Origin: an uncultured Eggerthellaceae bacterium
Lineage (GTDB): Bacteria > Actinomycetota > Coriobacteriia > Coriobacteriales > Eggerthellaceae
Assembly: GCA_910588205.1 (NCBI GenBank)
Contig: CAJUQK010000020.1
Location: 1 to 43,247 of the forward strand
DNA length: 43,247 nucleotides
Direction of reading: 5' to 3'
Under the pieces are notes generated by a model. It ran no database searches. It was not told where the DNA came from and saw only the letters and a list, made by a program, of their open reading frames with translations. How positions within the stretch are numbered: position 1 is the stretch's first letter; the number at the start of each line of letters is the position of its first letter. The translations under genes and the position numbers were made by a program. Below are positions 23,521 through 30,145 of the stretch, one piece after another.

Positions 23521-24445
23521 TGTTCACACCTCCCATGCACTTGATGGAGGCACCAGTTATACCCAGGGCCTTGAGGGCGCTTGCTACGCGCTCGGCAAGC
23601 TCACGGGACCCCTCGAACTCCATTGACAGGGACCACTGGTAGGATTCATCTGATTGCTTATCGCCAACGATGACAGCAGGGCCTGTAAAAGGTTCTGGGA
23701 TCTGTTCAGAGGTTGGTCCTGTTCGCTCCTCTTTGACCGTCTGGGCGGCTTCCTGAGCCGCCTTGAACTCAGCCATCTCCCTATCATGTGCGTTGAGCTT
23801 ATCTTCGAGGTCGAGAGCACTGATGATGTCTAGGGTGTGAGCGAAGCTCTTGATGACCTCATCCTTGTGGTTGAACTGCTTTGATTGAAGGGTGTTGTAA
23901 CCCTTCAAAGCCATCTCTGTACGCTCGTAGAGCTGGTTGGTTGCTTTGGTCAGGGCGGTCGAGCGATTGAGCCATTTTTCGTCAAGGATCGCATCGAATG
24001 GCACTACATCAGCCATGGCACCTGCACAGCCCTCATACTCGGTCTTGAGATTATCGCGACGATTCTGGCGGAACTTCTCGTCGGCTTCGTCAACCTGTGT
24101 TTTGATATCGGCCCTGGCTTTGTCGATCTTGCTGGTTATACCTTTGACGCGCCCCTCGAAGGCCTTGAAGGGTTCCTCGTAAGCCCTCTTGATGCGCTTG
24201 CGCTCCTCTTCGATGGGGGCTTTCAGCTTGTTCAACTCAGCTATGACGGCACGTCCGGTCTTGATGGAATTCTCATCTTCGGGGTCTATCTGCACGCCCA
24301 CATAGGGCGCTATCTTTGATTCGACATACGAATCAAGGGCGGTGAGGTTATCGCTGATCACCGCGGGAGCATAGTTTACTTGCAGCTCCTTTTCGGGTTC
24401 TATGATCTCAGCTTCTACCTCTTCGAAAACAGGTGTATCGCTCAT
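23513..24445 (-). CDS. DUF1351 family protein
   Basis: A 310-residue, highly charged helical protein: IKTGRAVIAELNKLKAPIEE, RKRIKRAYEEPFKAFEGRVK, EADEKFRQNRRDNLKTEY. These are the hallmark of DUF1351 (PF07083), common in phage recombination loci. C-terminal domain YQWSLSMEFEGSRELAERVA, ALKALGITG is a small alpha/beta unit also seen in the family. Probable partner of the recombination protein downstream. Overlaps the ParB-like gene by four bases and the next gene by eight. Confidence 0.85.
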   Translation of the reverse strand: MSDTPVFEEVEAEIIEPEKELQVNYAPAVISDNLTALDSYVESKIAPYVGVQIDPEDENSIKTGRAVIAELNKLKAPIEEERKRIKRAYEEPFKAFEGRVKGITSKIDKARADIKTQVDEADEKFRQNRRDNLKTEYEGCAGAMADVVPFDAILDEKWLNRSTALTKATNQLYERTEMALKGYNTLQSKQFNHKDEVIKSFAHTLDIISALDLEDKLNAHDREMAEFKAAQEAAQTVKEERTGPTSEQIPEPFTGPAVIVGDKQSDESYQWSLSMEFEGSRELAERVASALKALGITGASIKCMGGVNIG

Positions 24446-25656
24446 CGTTCCTCACATTCTTCTAGGGCTGCTTCTGCTCGGGCGTAGAGGTTCAGCTCCT
24501 CTTCGCAGGGTTCGTACCCACAGGATCTCAGGGCGTTGGTAATGTCGATGAAGCCACACGCGCGTGACCCTTCGAACTCATGCTCGAAGTTCCAGGGTTT
24601 CCTCATCGCAATGAAGGAATAGATGCGATGCTCTATTCCAAGAGGGGCAGGTATGTTGTTTTCACCCATGAAGGCTCTGATCTCGTAGCTGTACGCATTC
24701 AAGGGGTCTTGTATACCGTCGCACAGTGCTGGCATGTCCTCCTCTATGTGCTCCAGGAACCATGCGAGGCGGCTTGCGTACGTCTTCTCGTACTCTTCTT
24801 CGAGTACGGCATCTTGGGCCCGCTTCTCCTCTTCTTCGGGATTTACATCCTCTGATGCGGGGACGTAGAGGAAGCCGTTATCCGGAATGCCGTCAACAGC
24901 GTAGTTAAGACTGAACACCGCCTGCTCTGGCAGGTCTTCTGGTAGACCTTCGGCGCTGTTGGTGTACATATGGAAGATATAGCCATCAGGGGTCTCATCG
25001 ACTATCTTGATCCCGCGCTCATCAAGAGCTTCCTTGAGCGCCATCCTGCGCTTTATGTGTTCCCTGCTGATGCGGATGTCACTGGCGACCTTCTGCCACT
25101 CACCCTCCTTGGCGTTTACAATCTCCATGTAGGCATCCTGATCGTCTTCGAACTCCACGAGGGCTATCATGCGGTCGATGGTCATGTCCTCTGCCGCATC
25201 TTCAATACTCTCGATCGTACGGCGCACCTTGCGTACTTCCTCTACCGTGCGCCCTGTGGTCTCAGATACGTATTCGTCTGTTCCGAACAGGTATAGCTGC
25301 TGCTCGAAACGGGACCTCTCAATAGGTTCATAGGCTTTCTTGGTGTCCGTGCGGATGGCTGCTTCTATCAGTGATTGGGGAGTGTCCTTGTCGTCTATGA
25401 TTGCCATGAACGAATCGGTTCCCAATGAGCGCATGGCCATGATGCGTGTGTTGCCTGCTTTGATGCGGTAGATGCCTCCATCCCTCACCAGTACGGGAGG
25501 CTCGTTCGGTTCTCCTGTCTTCTGGTCGAAAGATGCAGCAAGTTCTTCGATGTATCGCTGATTCTCTTTGAGCGAGTAATCGCGAGAGAGGTATTGATTT
25601 CCGTATTCGTCCTCGACGGGATACACATCTTCGATCCTGACGCGTTCTATCTGCAT
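24442..25656 (-). CDS. ParB/Srx-fold phage protein
   Basis: A 404-residue protein. Residues about 1 to 95 are a ParB N-terminal domain: IEDVYPVEDEYGNQYLSRDY, RYIEELAASFDQ, VLVRDGGIYRIKAGNTRIMA, where the GxxR-like motif is KAGNTR. Residues about 100 to 225 are helical with an HTH-like region (YVSETTGRTVEEVRKVRRTI). The acidic rest is unique. Phage ParB-like proteins include nucleases and CTP-binding DNA proteins; which applies is unknown. AAAGGAG lies before ATG 25656. Second gene of the leftward operon. Confidence 0.8.
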   Translation of the reverse strand: MQIERVRIEDVYPVEDEYGNQYLSRDYSLKENQRYIEELAASFDQKTGEPNEPPVLVRDGGIYRIKAGNTRIMAMRSLGTDSFMAIIDDKDTPQSLIEAAIRTDTKKAYEPIERSRFEQQLYLFGTDEYVSETTGRTVEEVRKVRRTIESIEDAAEDMTIDRMIALVEFEDDQDAYMEIVNAKEGEWQKVASDIRISREHIKRRMALKEALDERGIKIVDETPDGYIFHMYTNSAEGLPEDLPEQAVFSLNYAVDGIPDNGFLYVPASEDVNPEEEEKRAQDAVLEEEYEKTYASRLAWFLEHIEEDMPALCDGIQDPLNAYSYEIRAFMGENNIPAPLGIEHRIYSFIAMRKPWNFEHEFEGSRACGFIDITNALRSCGYEPCEEELNLYARAEAALEECEER

Positions 25657-25671
25657 GGGTGTTTCTCCTTT

Positions 25672-26031
25672 CTAGATTGCTGGTTTCAAGATCCTTGGGG
25701 TGTGCTGCTTCTGCTCTTCTTCTCGCAGGCGTTGCTGGCGCTGTTCGTATGTTTCGGTGCGTTCCAAGAACAGCCTCCCTTTGCGCTGAAAGACCTTCAC
25801 AACGCTTCTCTTGTCCTCATAGAATCGTTCGGTGTCTATGGCCTGCCTGATCTTCTGGGTGAGCTTCGTGAGGTCTTCGCCTGTATCCGGGAAGCCCGTC
25901 ACTTCGAATACATCCCCAACCTTCGCCTTCTCCAAGAACTCGATCAGTGTCTTGTTCGCGAACTCGCGATAGATGCTCTTGTCGAACAGCCGCAGCTTGC
26001 GAAGCTCCACGGGTTCCATGTACGTCAGCAT
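25672..26031 (-). CDS. Hypothetical protein, first gene of leftward early operon
   Basis: A 119-residue protein from ATG 26031, which has AAAGGAGG ahead of it; a longer frame to 26085 would run into the promoter. MEPVELRKLRLFDKSIYREF, then GDVFEVTGFPDTGEDL and RSVVKVFQRKGRLFLERT, suggest a compact alpha/beta DNA-binding-like fold; family not recognised. It starts directly behind the divergent control region, so it is among the earliest expressed genes of this transcript. Confidence 0.75.
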   Translation of the reverse strand: MLTYMEPVELRKLRLFDKSIYREFANKTLIEFLEKAKVGDVFEVTGFPDTGEDLTKLTQKIRQAIDTERFYEDKRSVVKVFQRKGRLFLERTETYEQRQQRLREEEQKQHTPRILKPAI

Positions 26032-26055
26032 GGTTCCTCCTTTACGTAGTGTTGA

Positions 26056-26143
26056 TTTACGAAACTTTATAACGTACTCACACATTACACGAAGTAAAGC
26101 TTCGTAGCAAGAAACAATGCTTCACGTTAGAATGTTTCGTAAA
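26056..26143. promoter_or_regulatory. Divergent control region with inverted operator-like sites
   Basis: TTTACGAAAC (26056-26065) is repeated in perfect inverted form as GTTTCGTAAA (26134-26143). Midway lies the palindrome ACGAAG-N5-CTTCGT (26089-26105). For the minus strand, TATAAA near 26066-26071 with TTCGTG about 16 bases upstream could be the promoter; the left site then covers the start and the middle site the -35. For the plus strand, TAGAAT (26128-26133) is a weak -10. The related core TTACGAAR suggests one regulator, most simply the adjacent XRE protein. Confidence 0.7.
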
Positions 26144-26160
26144 AGAAGGAGCGGATGACT

Positions 26161-26439
26161 ATGGGCTTCAAGGACAGGCTTCGGAGCGCGCGTATGCACT
26201 CCGGATTTACGCAAGAGCAAATGGCAAGAGCCTTAGACATTACCCTGCGCTCCTATCAGAACTACGAACAAGGGCGCACTGCACCGCCTCTAACGACGCT
26301 TGTGCGGATCGCTGACCTGTTTGAGGTTCCAACCGATTGGCTGCTTGAACGGGATGATTACCTTGCATCTCTCGGAGTTTCCGTTGATGTACCTGAAACA
26401 AGTCCTCTAAGGCGTCCCAGAGTTCATATCTCCCGTTGA
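26161..26439 (+). CDS. XRE-family HTH repressor (second switch)
   Basis: A 92-residue protein consisting mostly of an XRE HTH: FKDRLRSARMHSGFTQEQMA, RALDITLRSYQNYEQGRTAP, LVRIADLFEVPTDWLLERDD. Start ATG 26161 chosen for spacing from AAGGAG; ATG 26155 is very close to it. The gene is divergent from the replication/recombination operon and flanked by inverted operator-like sites, so it probably represses that operon and itself. The last 200 bases overlap an XRE gene on the other strand. No protease or oligomerisation domain is present. Confidence 0.85.
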   Translation: MGFKDRLRSARMHSGFTQEQMARALDITLRSYQNYEQGRTAPPLTTLVRIADLFEVPTDWLLERDDYLASLGVSVDVPETSPLRRPRVHISR

Positions 26440-26554
26440 AGTCCCCAGATTCGAGCATCTGGTAATACCTCAGGCTGATCCCCAAGTGATCCGCTACCTG
26501 CTGCTGGGTCATGCCCTTGTCATTACGGGCGGTTTTAAGATTCTCGCGTGCCAT
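26240..26554 (-). CDS. XRE-family HTH protein, overlapping antisense
   Basis: A 104-residue frame whose first 57 residues are a clear HTH: MARENLKTARNDKGMTQQQV, ADHLGISLRYYQMLESGDF, YELWDALEDLFQVHQRKLRE. A good AAAGGAG lies before ATG 26554. The remaining residues have antisense-like composition and run opposite to the other XRE gene for 200 bases, so the natural C-terminus was probably lost where the two genes met. Likely a regulator of the early genes; it is read from the right-hand transcript. Confidence 0.75.
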   Translation of the reverse strand: MARENLKTARNDKGMTQQQVADHLGISLRYYQMLESGDFNGRYELWDALEDLFQVHQRKLREMQGNHPVQAANRLEPQTGQRSAQASLEAVQCALVRSSDRSAG

Positions 26555-26590
26555 CAGTGCTCCTTTCTTTCCAGTTCAGGGCGCAAGGTG

Positions 26591-27124
26591 TCAACGATTT
26601 GCCTTTTTCTGGATGCGCTCTTTGCGCTTCTGGGCCGCCTTTACCTGACGTGTCAGATTGCGGATCTGCCAGGCTTCCATAGCCCGGTCACGTGCTTCCT
26701 TAGCCTTACATGTTGCGTAATAGGAGAGTCCTTCTAGGCTGGGGGAGCGAGGCATCGGATCATTCGCGCTTTCAGTCTCAGCCTCGGTCTCTGCGTATCT
26801 CTCGCGCTCCTCGAAGGGAATCTGATGCAGAAGGCGTGAGATGCGGGAATGTATGGCTGTGAGTTGGGCACGCTTTCTGCACACCTCGCATATCCCGTGC
26901 TTTCCAAGCGTTGACCTCATGCACCCACAGGCAGGGCAAGCCTCCAGCTTCGGGCGGTAGCATCGGAGATCAACCGGGATGCCTTGCGCTCGGAGTGCCT
27001 TGGCCTTTTGCTTCACCGATTCGGAGCGACGCTTCAGATACTTACAGATCTCACGCTTGGGGATACGTCCTGCATTCTCAACGAGGTAGGCAACTTCTGC
27101 CGTGGTCCAGTCCATCCGCGTCAT
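26591..27124 (-). CDS. SANT/Myb-like HTH plus zinc-ribbon phage protein
   Basis: A 177-residue protein. Residues 1 to 50 (MDWTTAEVAYLVENAGRIPK, REICKYLKRRSESVKQKAKA) form a Myb/SANT-like HTH. Residues 62 to 85 form a zinc ribbon (ACPACGCMRSTLGKHGICEVC). The C-terminal half is basic and helical. This domain pair recurs in prophages of Coriobacteriia-like hosts; probably a DNA-binding early regulator, function not shown. ATGA overlap with rusA. Confidence 0.75.
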   Translation of the reverse strand: MTRMDWTTAEVAYLVENAGRIPKREICKYLKRRSESVKQKAKALRAQGIPVDLRCYRPKLEACPACGCMRSTLGKHGICEVCRKRAQLTAIHSRISRLLHQIPFEERERYAETEAETESANDPMPRSPSLEGLSYYATCKAKEARDRAMEAWQIRNLTRQVKAAQKRKERIQKKANR

Positions 27125-27501
27125 AGTTCCTCTAACTCCACCACAACGCGGGGATTGGACTTGTTGACCATGTATTCATCTGTGATACCTGGATGCCTAC
27201 GGCCACCTATCTGCTTCCAGCCGTCATCCTTGATGGTCCCAAGGCTCACCAAGGCATCCAAGATGTACTTCACGGCAAAGCGGATGTTGTCCTTGTCCCG
27301 CCTCATGTTCGGCTCTATCCACTTGATGTGCACATGGATAGGGGAGCGCATGGGCTTGATGTGAGCAGCCTTAGCACACCACTTGATCATATCCTCGGTG
27401 TTGTGCTTCTGCTTGGCTGCTCTCATGGGATGGGTGCGATTCTCCGAGGTGTACTCATTGAGCCCCGGCAAGCGCCCCGGTATCTCGAATGACTGCTTCA
27501 T
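27121..27501 (-). CDS. rusA: RusA-family Holliday junction resolvase
   Basis: A 126-residue endodeoxyribonuclease that cuts four-way DNA junctions. FEIPGRLPGLNEYTSENR is the typical N-terminus. RRDKDNIRFAVKYILDAL carries the acidic catalytic residues D69, D71 and D82 with K78, and GTIKDDGWKQI gives D92/D93, all expected in RusA. ATG 27501 overlaps the upstream stop by ATGA; the longer frame to 27621 is rejected. Fits with the recombination genes further left. Confidence 0.92.
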   Translation of the reverse strand: MKQSFEIPGRLPGLNEYTSENRTHPMRAAKQKHNTEDMIKWCAKAAHIKPMRSPIHVHIKWIEPNMRRDKDNIRFAVKYILDALVSLGTIKDDGWKQIGGRRHPGITDEYMVNKSNPRVVVELEEL

Positions 27502-27923
27502 GCTGCGCTCACGCATCCCTCTTCGCAGGCACGCTTCGCGGCCTGCCAGTTGGGAGCAAGGAATGTAGTGCCCTGGTTGACCTCCTCGCGCCAGATGGCA
27601 TCCATATCCACATGGTCGCATCCCGCATCGCGGAAGTGCAGCACCCGTGCCAAGCGGGGACGGAGCATCACCATATATCGGGCAAGAGGTGCCCAGAGAT
27701 TGTTGTTCCGCTTGAGCTCTTCGCAGTCGGTGACAGAGAATCCAGCACGCTTCGCCAGGTTGTAGATATCTCCGCGCTGCACAGAAGAAGCGCCCTTATC
27801 CACCTGCTGATGCGTGAGGTGCATGAGGCGCTTGAACTTCTCAGGATTTCGCTTGATCCACCTACAGGCTGAGCGCACATAGACTTCGGCATCAGCCACG
27901 TTGACCGTTTTCGCGGTGCTCAT
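27498..27923 (-). CDS. Conserved hypothetical phage protein
   Basis: A 141-residue basic helical protein: VADAEVYVRSACRWIKRNPE, FKRLMHLTHQQVDKGASSVQ, RGDIYNLAKRAGFSV, then PLARYMVMLRPRLARVLHFR. The layout resembles conserved phage proteins found beside RusA; no function can be given. ATGA overlaps on both sides mark it as part of the coupled chain. Confidence 0.7.
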   Translation of the reverse strand: MSTAKTVNVADAEVYVRSACRWIKRNPEKFKRLMHLTHQQVDKGASSVQRGDIYNLAKRAGFSVTDCEELKRNNNLWAPLARYMVMLRPRLARVLHFRDAGCDHVDMDAIWREEVNQGTTFLAPNWQAAKRACEEGCVSAA

Positions 27924-28096
27924 GACAGCCTTTCCAGGGCCGCCAGAATGTGGGGGAGTGCCACCATCCCTAACGCCATGCCAATGGCTATAGCGGTGTT
28001 CCGGAGGTCTTCCCGGCGCTCACGTGTTACCATGAACGTGCCTCTGGCATTGTGCGGCATGCTTTGGACGGGCGGCCGCACATTATTTTGTCCCAT
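27920..28096 (-). CDS. Small single-pass membrane-like protein
   Basis: A 58-residue protein, MGQNNVRPPVQSMPHNARGT and onward, with one hydrophobic stretch TAIAIGMALGMVALPHILAA near the C-terminus. AAAGGAG lies five bases before ATG 28096, and the stop overlaps the next ATG as ATGA, so it is almost certainly translated. It overlaps the upstream HTH gene by 14 bases. Function unknown. Confidence 0.75.
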   Translation of the reverse strand: MGQNNVRPPVQSMPHNARGTFMVTRERREDLRNTAIAIGMALGMVALPHILAALERLS

Positions 28097-28304
28097 AGTC
28101 TCTCCTTTCGTTGTAGCTGCATGTATTCCGATCTATCCACTCGAGGAAGTCTGCTGTGACGACGAAGCCACCATTGCGCTTGCCCTTGATGTAGCGAAGG
28201 GGCAAGGGGTCCTCCTTCCGTCTTGCGTACTCCAGCACCGTGGCAGGATTGGTGCCGAGCTGTGCCGCCACTTCGCGCGTGGGCATGGTGATCGGGTAGT
28301 CCAT
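28083..28304 (-). CDS. HTH_17 / AlpA-like excisionase-type DNA-binding protein
   Basis: A 73-residue MerR-like winged HTH: ITMPTREVAAQLGTNPATVL, EYARRKEDPLPLRYIKGKRN, GGFVVTADFLEWIDRN. The pattern is that of helix_turn_helix 17 (excisionase family) proteins, which act as recombination directionality factors or regulators. With a tyrosine integrase in the same prophage it is a candidate Xis, although it is not adjacent to the integrase. AAAGGAGG before ATG 28304. Confidence 0.82.
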   Translation of the reverse strand: MDYPITMPTREVAAQLGTNPATVLEYARRKEDPLPLRYIKGKRNGGFVVTADFLEWIDRNTCSYNERRDYGTK

Positions 28305-28433
28305 GGTTCCTCCTTTCTCCTTAAGCAGACCTCAGGGGATGGGTGCGAAATGGAGTGCTGTCCTGCTCCGTTGGCTTCCACACCTACCCCGTGAGAGCTG
28401 CTGCTACACTCTTCCCAGAAGGGAGGTGCAAAC

Positions 28434-28643
28434 ATGGCTAAGAACTTCGATGACTTCATTACGCTCGTTAACGAACAAGGGCTTTCTGAGGTGCAGAAAG
28501 ATAAGATCCAGGACCTGATCGAAAGCCGAATGAATGCTGATGGTGGTATGGATATGCAGGCTCTCGCTTGCGCCATTAGAGATATCTCCGTTCAGGAGAT
28601 GCTGTTCCATCTTCGTCGTTACCACGAGTGGGTGAATTCGTAA
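28434..28643 (+). CDS. Small hypothetical protein on the opposite strand
   Basis: A 69-residue helical protein MAKNFDDFITLVNEQGLSEV, DIQDLIESRMN-like acidic helix, ending LFHLRRYHEWVNS. GGGAGGTG lies seven bases before ATG 28434, and an extended -10 (TGCTACACT) lies about 30 bases further upstream, so it seems to be an independent transcription unit (moron-like) facing the early operon. No family recognised. Its end overlaps a minus-strand small gene. Confidence 0.7.
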   Translation: MAKNFDDFITLVNEQGLSEVQKDKIQDLIESRMNADGGMDMQALACAIRDISVQEMLFHLRRYHEWVNS

Positions 28644-28752
28644 CGAGTTGAGCGAGATCCTTCTTGTTGATCAGCAGTTTCGGCTCTGTGATGGCGCGCA
28701 AAGTCGAAACTGCCTCTTCCGTTGTGTCTGCCGAGATAGTTATGGTTACCAA
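28576..28752 (-). CDS. Small hypothetical protein, TTG start
   Basis: A 58-residue protein (M)VTITISADTTEEAVSTLRAI, then EPKLLINKKDLAQLV. AAAGGAG lies six bases before TTG 28752, which is preferred to the upstream ATG at 28806. It converges on and overlaps the plus-strand small gene by 68 bases. No function known; the beta-strand plus helix start is reminiscent of small regulators. Confidence 0.5.
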   Translation of the reverse strand: MVTITISADTTEEAVSTLRAITEPKLLINKKDLAQLVTNSPTRGNDEDGTASPERRYL

Positions 28753-28859
28753 CGGTTCTCCTTTCAAAGTGCAATTCTGAAAAACTCTTACTTGCCTTCT
28801 CGACATCGTGAATACAGGAAAGCGGGTGGTATCCTTCCGTCTGGAAGGAGGTGGGGACC

Positions 28860-29066
28860 ATGCAGATGCAGCACGTCAGCTCCAGCGATCTGAACGCGGT
28901 CGGATATGAGAACGGCGCTCTCTATATCCGCTTCAACTCCGGGGGCCTTTATCAGTACTCCGGTGTGCCCGAATCGGTCTATCACGCCTTGATGGCCGCA
29001 AGCTCGCACGGGAGGTACTTCCACGCGAACATCAAGGGCTGCTATCCGTACGCCCGGATCGGCTAG
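28860..29066 (+). CDS. KTSC domain protein
   Basis: A 68-residue protein: MQMQHVSSSDLNAVGYENGA, LYIRFNSGGLYQYSGVPESV, YHALMAASSHGRYFHANIKG. This is the complete KTSC domain (PF13619), with the GxYxYxxVPxxVYxxLmxAxSxGxYFhxxI pattern. The domain occurs at the end of lysyl-tRNA synthetases and in many small phage proteins; function unresolved. GGAGG eight bases before ATG 28860. Read opposite to its neighbours. Its TAG shares a CTAG with the stop of the convergent 54-residue gene. Confidence 0.88.
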   Translation: MQMQHVSSSDLNAVGYENGALYIRFNSGGLYQYSGVPESVYHALMAASSHGRYFHANIKGCYPYARIG

Positions 29067-29227
29067 TCGATGACGACGAGCACGATCGCAGGACCTGACA
29101 CCTTCACTGAGGCTTCCACATCCACGGCAAGCATGGAAGCCTCTACGCCCTCTCTGCACCGAAGCTCTTCAACGAGGTCTTTGGTCGGCAGGCGCTTGCA
29201 GGCGCGCAGGTATTCGTTCTCTTCCAT
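29063..29227 (-). CDS. Small hypothetical protein
   Basis: A 54-residue protein MEENEYLRACKRLPTKDLVE, a helical N-half and a hydrophobic strand end VSGPAIVLVVID. AAAGGAG six bases before ATG 29227 supports translation. It converges on the KTSC gene, and the two stop codons share the palindrome CTAG at 29063-29066. Function unknown. Confidence 0.65.
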   Translation of the reverse strand: MEENEYLRACKRLPTKDLVEELRCREGVEASMLAVDVEASVKVSGPAIVLVVID

Positions 29228-29288
29228 AGGCAGCTCCTTTCGGTAGCCGCTTTCCTGTAATCACGATGTCAAGGTGCAAAAGTTGGTG

Positions 29289-29510
29289 TTATGCCGCTGT
29301 CTGACGGCTGCCTAGCGCATCTAGGGTGACCCCGAACAGATCACACATCTTCCATGCAACTTGATAGCTGGGGCTTCCCTTGCCGTTTTCATAGTTGATG
29401 ATGGAAGCCGCGCTCACATCAAGACGATCTGCTAGTTCCTCTTGCGTCCAGTCCTTCGCCCGGCGCAGGCGGCGGATGTTCGCACCCATAGTTTCCATGT
29501 TGAACTTCAT
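29289..29510 (-). CDS. XRE-family HTH protein (Cro-like)
   Basis: A 73-residue protein: METMGANIRRLRRAKDWTQE, ELADRLDVSAASIINYENGK, WKMCDLFGVTLDALGS. It is a single HTH domain without further parts, expressed from the leftward promoter at 30039-30067, that is, in the position of Cro opposite the CI-like repressor at 30146. AAAGGAGG before ATG 29510, which overlaps the upstream membrane protein stop as ATGA. Confidence 0.88.
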   Translation of the reverse strand: MKFNMETMGANIRRLRRAKDWTQEELADRLDVSAASIINYENGKGSPSYQVAWKMCDLFGVTLDALGSRQTAA

Positions 29511-29662
29511 CGGTTTCCTCCTTTCGCTTTTCCGTACGCCCACCAGCCGACAGCGATTCCGAACGCCGCCACTCCGGCCAAGAGGAACGCTCCTCCTGCT
29601 TTCGTGGCTGGGCCTCCGAGGTAGAAACCGGCAGCTACGAGGGTGAGTTGGATCAAGATCAT
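29507..29662 (-). CDS. Small two-helix membrane protein
   Basis: A 51-residue protein MILIQLTLVAAGFYLGG, a short turn with PATKAGG, then FLLAGVAAFGIAVGWWAYG and the basic tail KAKGGNR. Two membrane helices in a hairpin with a positive end resemble small holins, but the gene lies in the early leftward operon rather than with lysis genes, so a membrane regulator or exclusion peptide is as likely. GAGGAG eight bases before ATG 29662. Stop overlaps the XRE start. Confidence 0.65.
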   Translation of the reverse strand: MILIQLTLVAAGFYLGGPATKAGGAFLLAGVAAFGIAVGWWAYGKAKGGNR

Positions 29663-29683
29663 CGGCATGGCTCCTCAACTCCT

Positions 29684-29911
29684 TCAGAACGCTGCTATCT
29701 CGCCTGCAAGCTGACCGCCATAGCGATAAAGCTCCTCATGCGTTCCAATCCCGAATTTCGTCAACATCTCCGAGAAGCCGTAGATCTTCGTGCTCTTGAG
29801 CCATTGCTTCACTTCTTCGAGGGCTTCCTCGGCCTTCATCCCACAGTCATGGACGAGGGTGTAATACTCTTCGCAAGTTTCATAGAACTTCTCGGTGGTC
29901 ATGCGCTTCAT
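29684..29911 (-). CDS. Hypothetical acidic helical protein, first gene of leftward transcript
   Basis: A 75-residue protein MKRMTTEKFYETCEEYYTLV, CGMKAEEALEEVKQWLKSTK, then GTHEELYRYGGQLAGEIAAF. Helical; no domain recognised. TAGGAG precedes ATG 29911. It is the first gene read from the strong leftward promoter at 30039-30067 and lies just behind the long leader hairpin, so its expression is likely tied to that element. Confidence 0.7.
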   Translation of the reverse strand: MKRMTTEKFYETCEEYYTLVHDCGMKAEEALEEVKQWLKSTKIYGFSEMLTKFGIGTHEELYRYGGQLAGEIAAF

Positions 29912-29939
29912 GGGTGGCTCCTAATCTGTCTCTCATGTA

Positions 29940-29995
29940 CTGAATATCTCGAACGATGACCACCGGAAACGGAGGTCATCGTTCGAGATATTCAG
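29940..29995. repeat. Perfect 22-bp inverted repeat hairpin in early leader
   Basis: Arms 29940-29961 and 29974-29995 are perfectly complementary over 22 bases. The 12-base centre adds an A-A mismatch and a three-pair CCG/CGG extension with a four-base loop (GAAA on the plus strand). It lies about 35 to 90 bases downstream of the predicted leftward transcription start and 20 to 30 bases before the ribosome site of the gene at 29911. No T-run follows on the minus side, so it is not a normal terminator for that transcript. Confidence 0.9.
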
Positions 29996-30038
29996 CTTTC
30001 AAGGTACTTTTTAGTGACCTAACAAACTTTCTAAAGCA

Positions 30039-30067
30039 AATATAGTGATTAAACAAAATGATGTCAA
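30039..30067 (-). promoter_or_regulatory. Leftward early promoter, consensus sigma-70 type
   Basis: Read on the minus strand: TTGACA (30067-30062), 17-base spacer, TATATT (30044-30039). Perfect -35 and a 5/6 -10 with ideal spacing. It drives the leftward genes from 29911 on, through the long leader hairpin. Confidence 0.85.
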
Positions 30068-30086
30068 TATATTTTTAGTGGTTTAC

Positions 30087-30115
30087 TTGATATTTTTCTA
30101 CATTCTGTCTAAGAT
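30087..30115 (+). promoter_or_regulatory. Repressor promoter, sigma-70 type
   Basis: TTGATA (30087-30092), 17-base spacer, TAAGAT (30110-30115). It drives the repressor gene at 30146 and the two membrane genes after it. The third operator-like site ends directly at its -35, a layout that would allow autoregulation. Confidence 0.8.
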
Positions 30116-30145
30116 TTAGTTATGTGAAAAAGGATGGAGCTTTTT

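Noticed and set aside
29507..29662. Holin call for the 51-residue two-helix protein
   Set aside because: No endolysin nearby and it lies in the early regulatory operon, so the lysis role is not supported.
29940..29995. Ordinary intrinsic terminator for the leftward transcript
   Set aside because: No T-run follows the hairpin on the minus strand, and it lies between promoter and first gene rather than after a gene.
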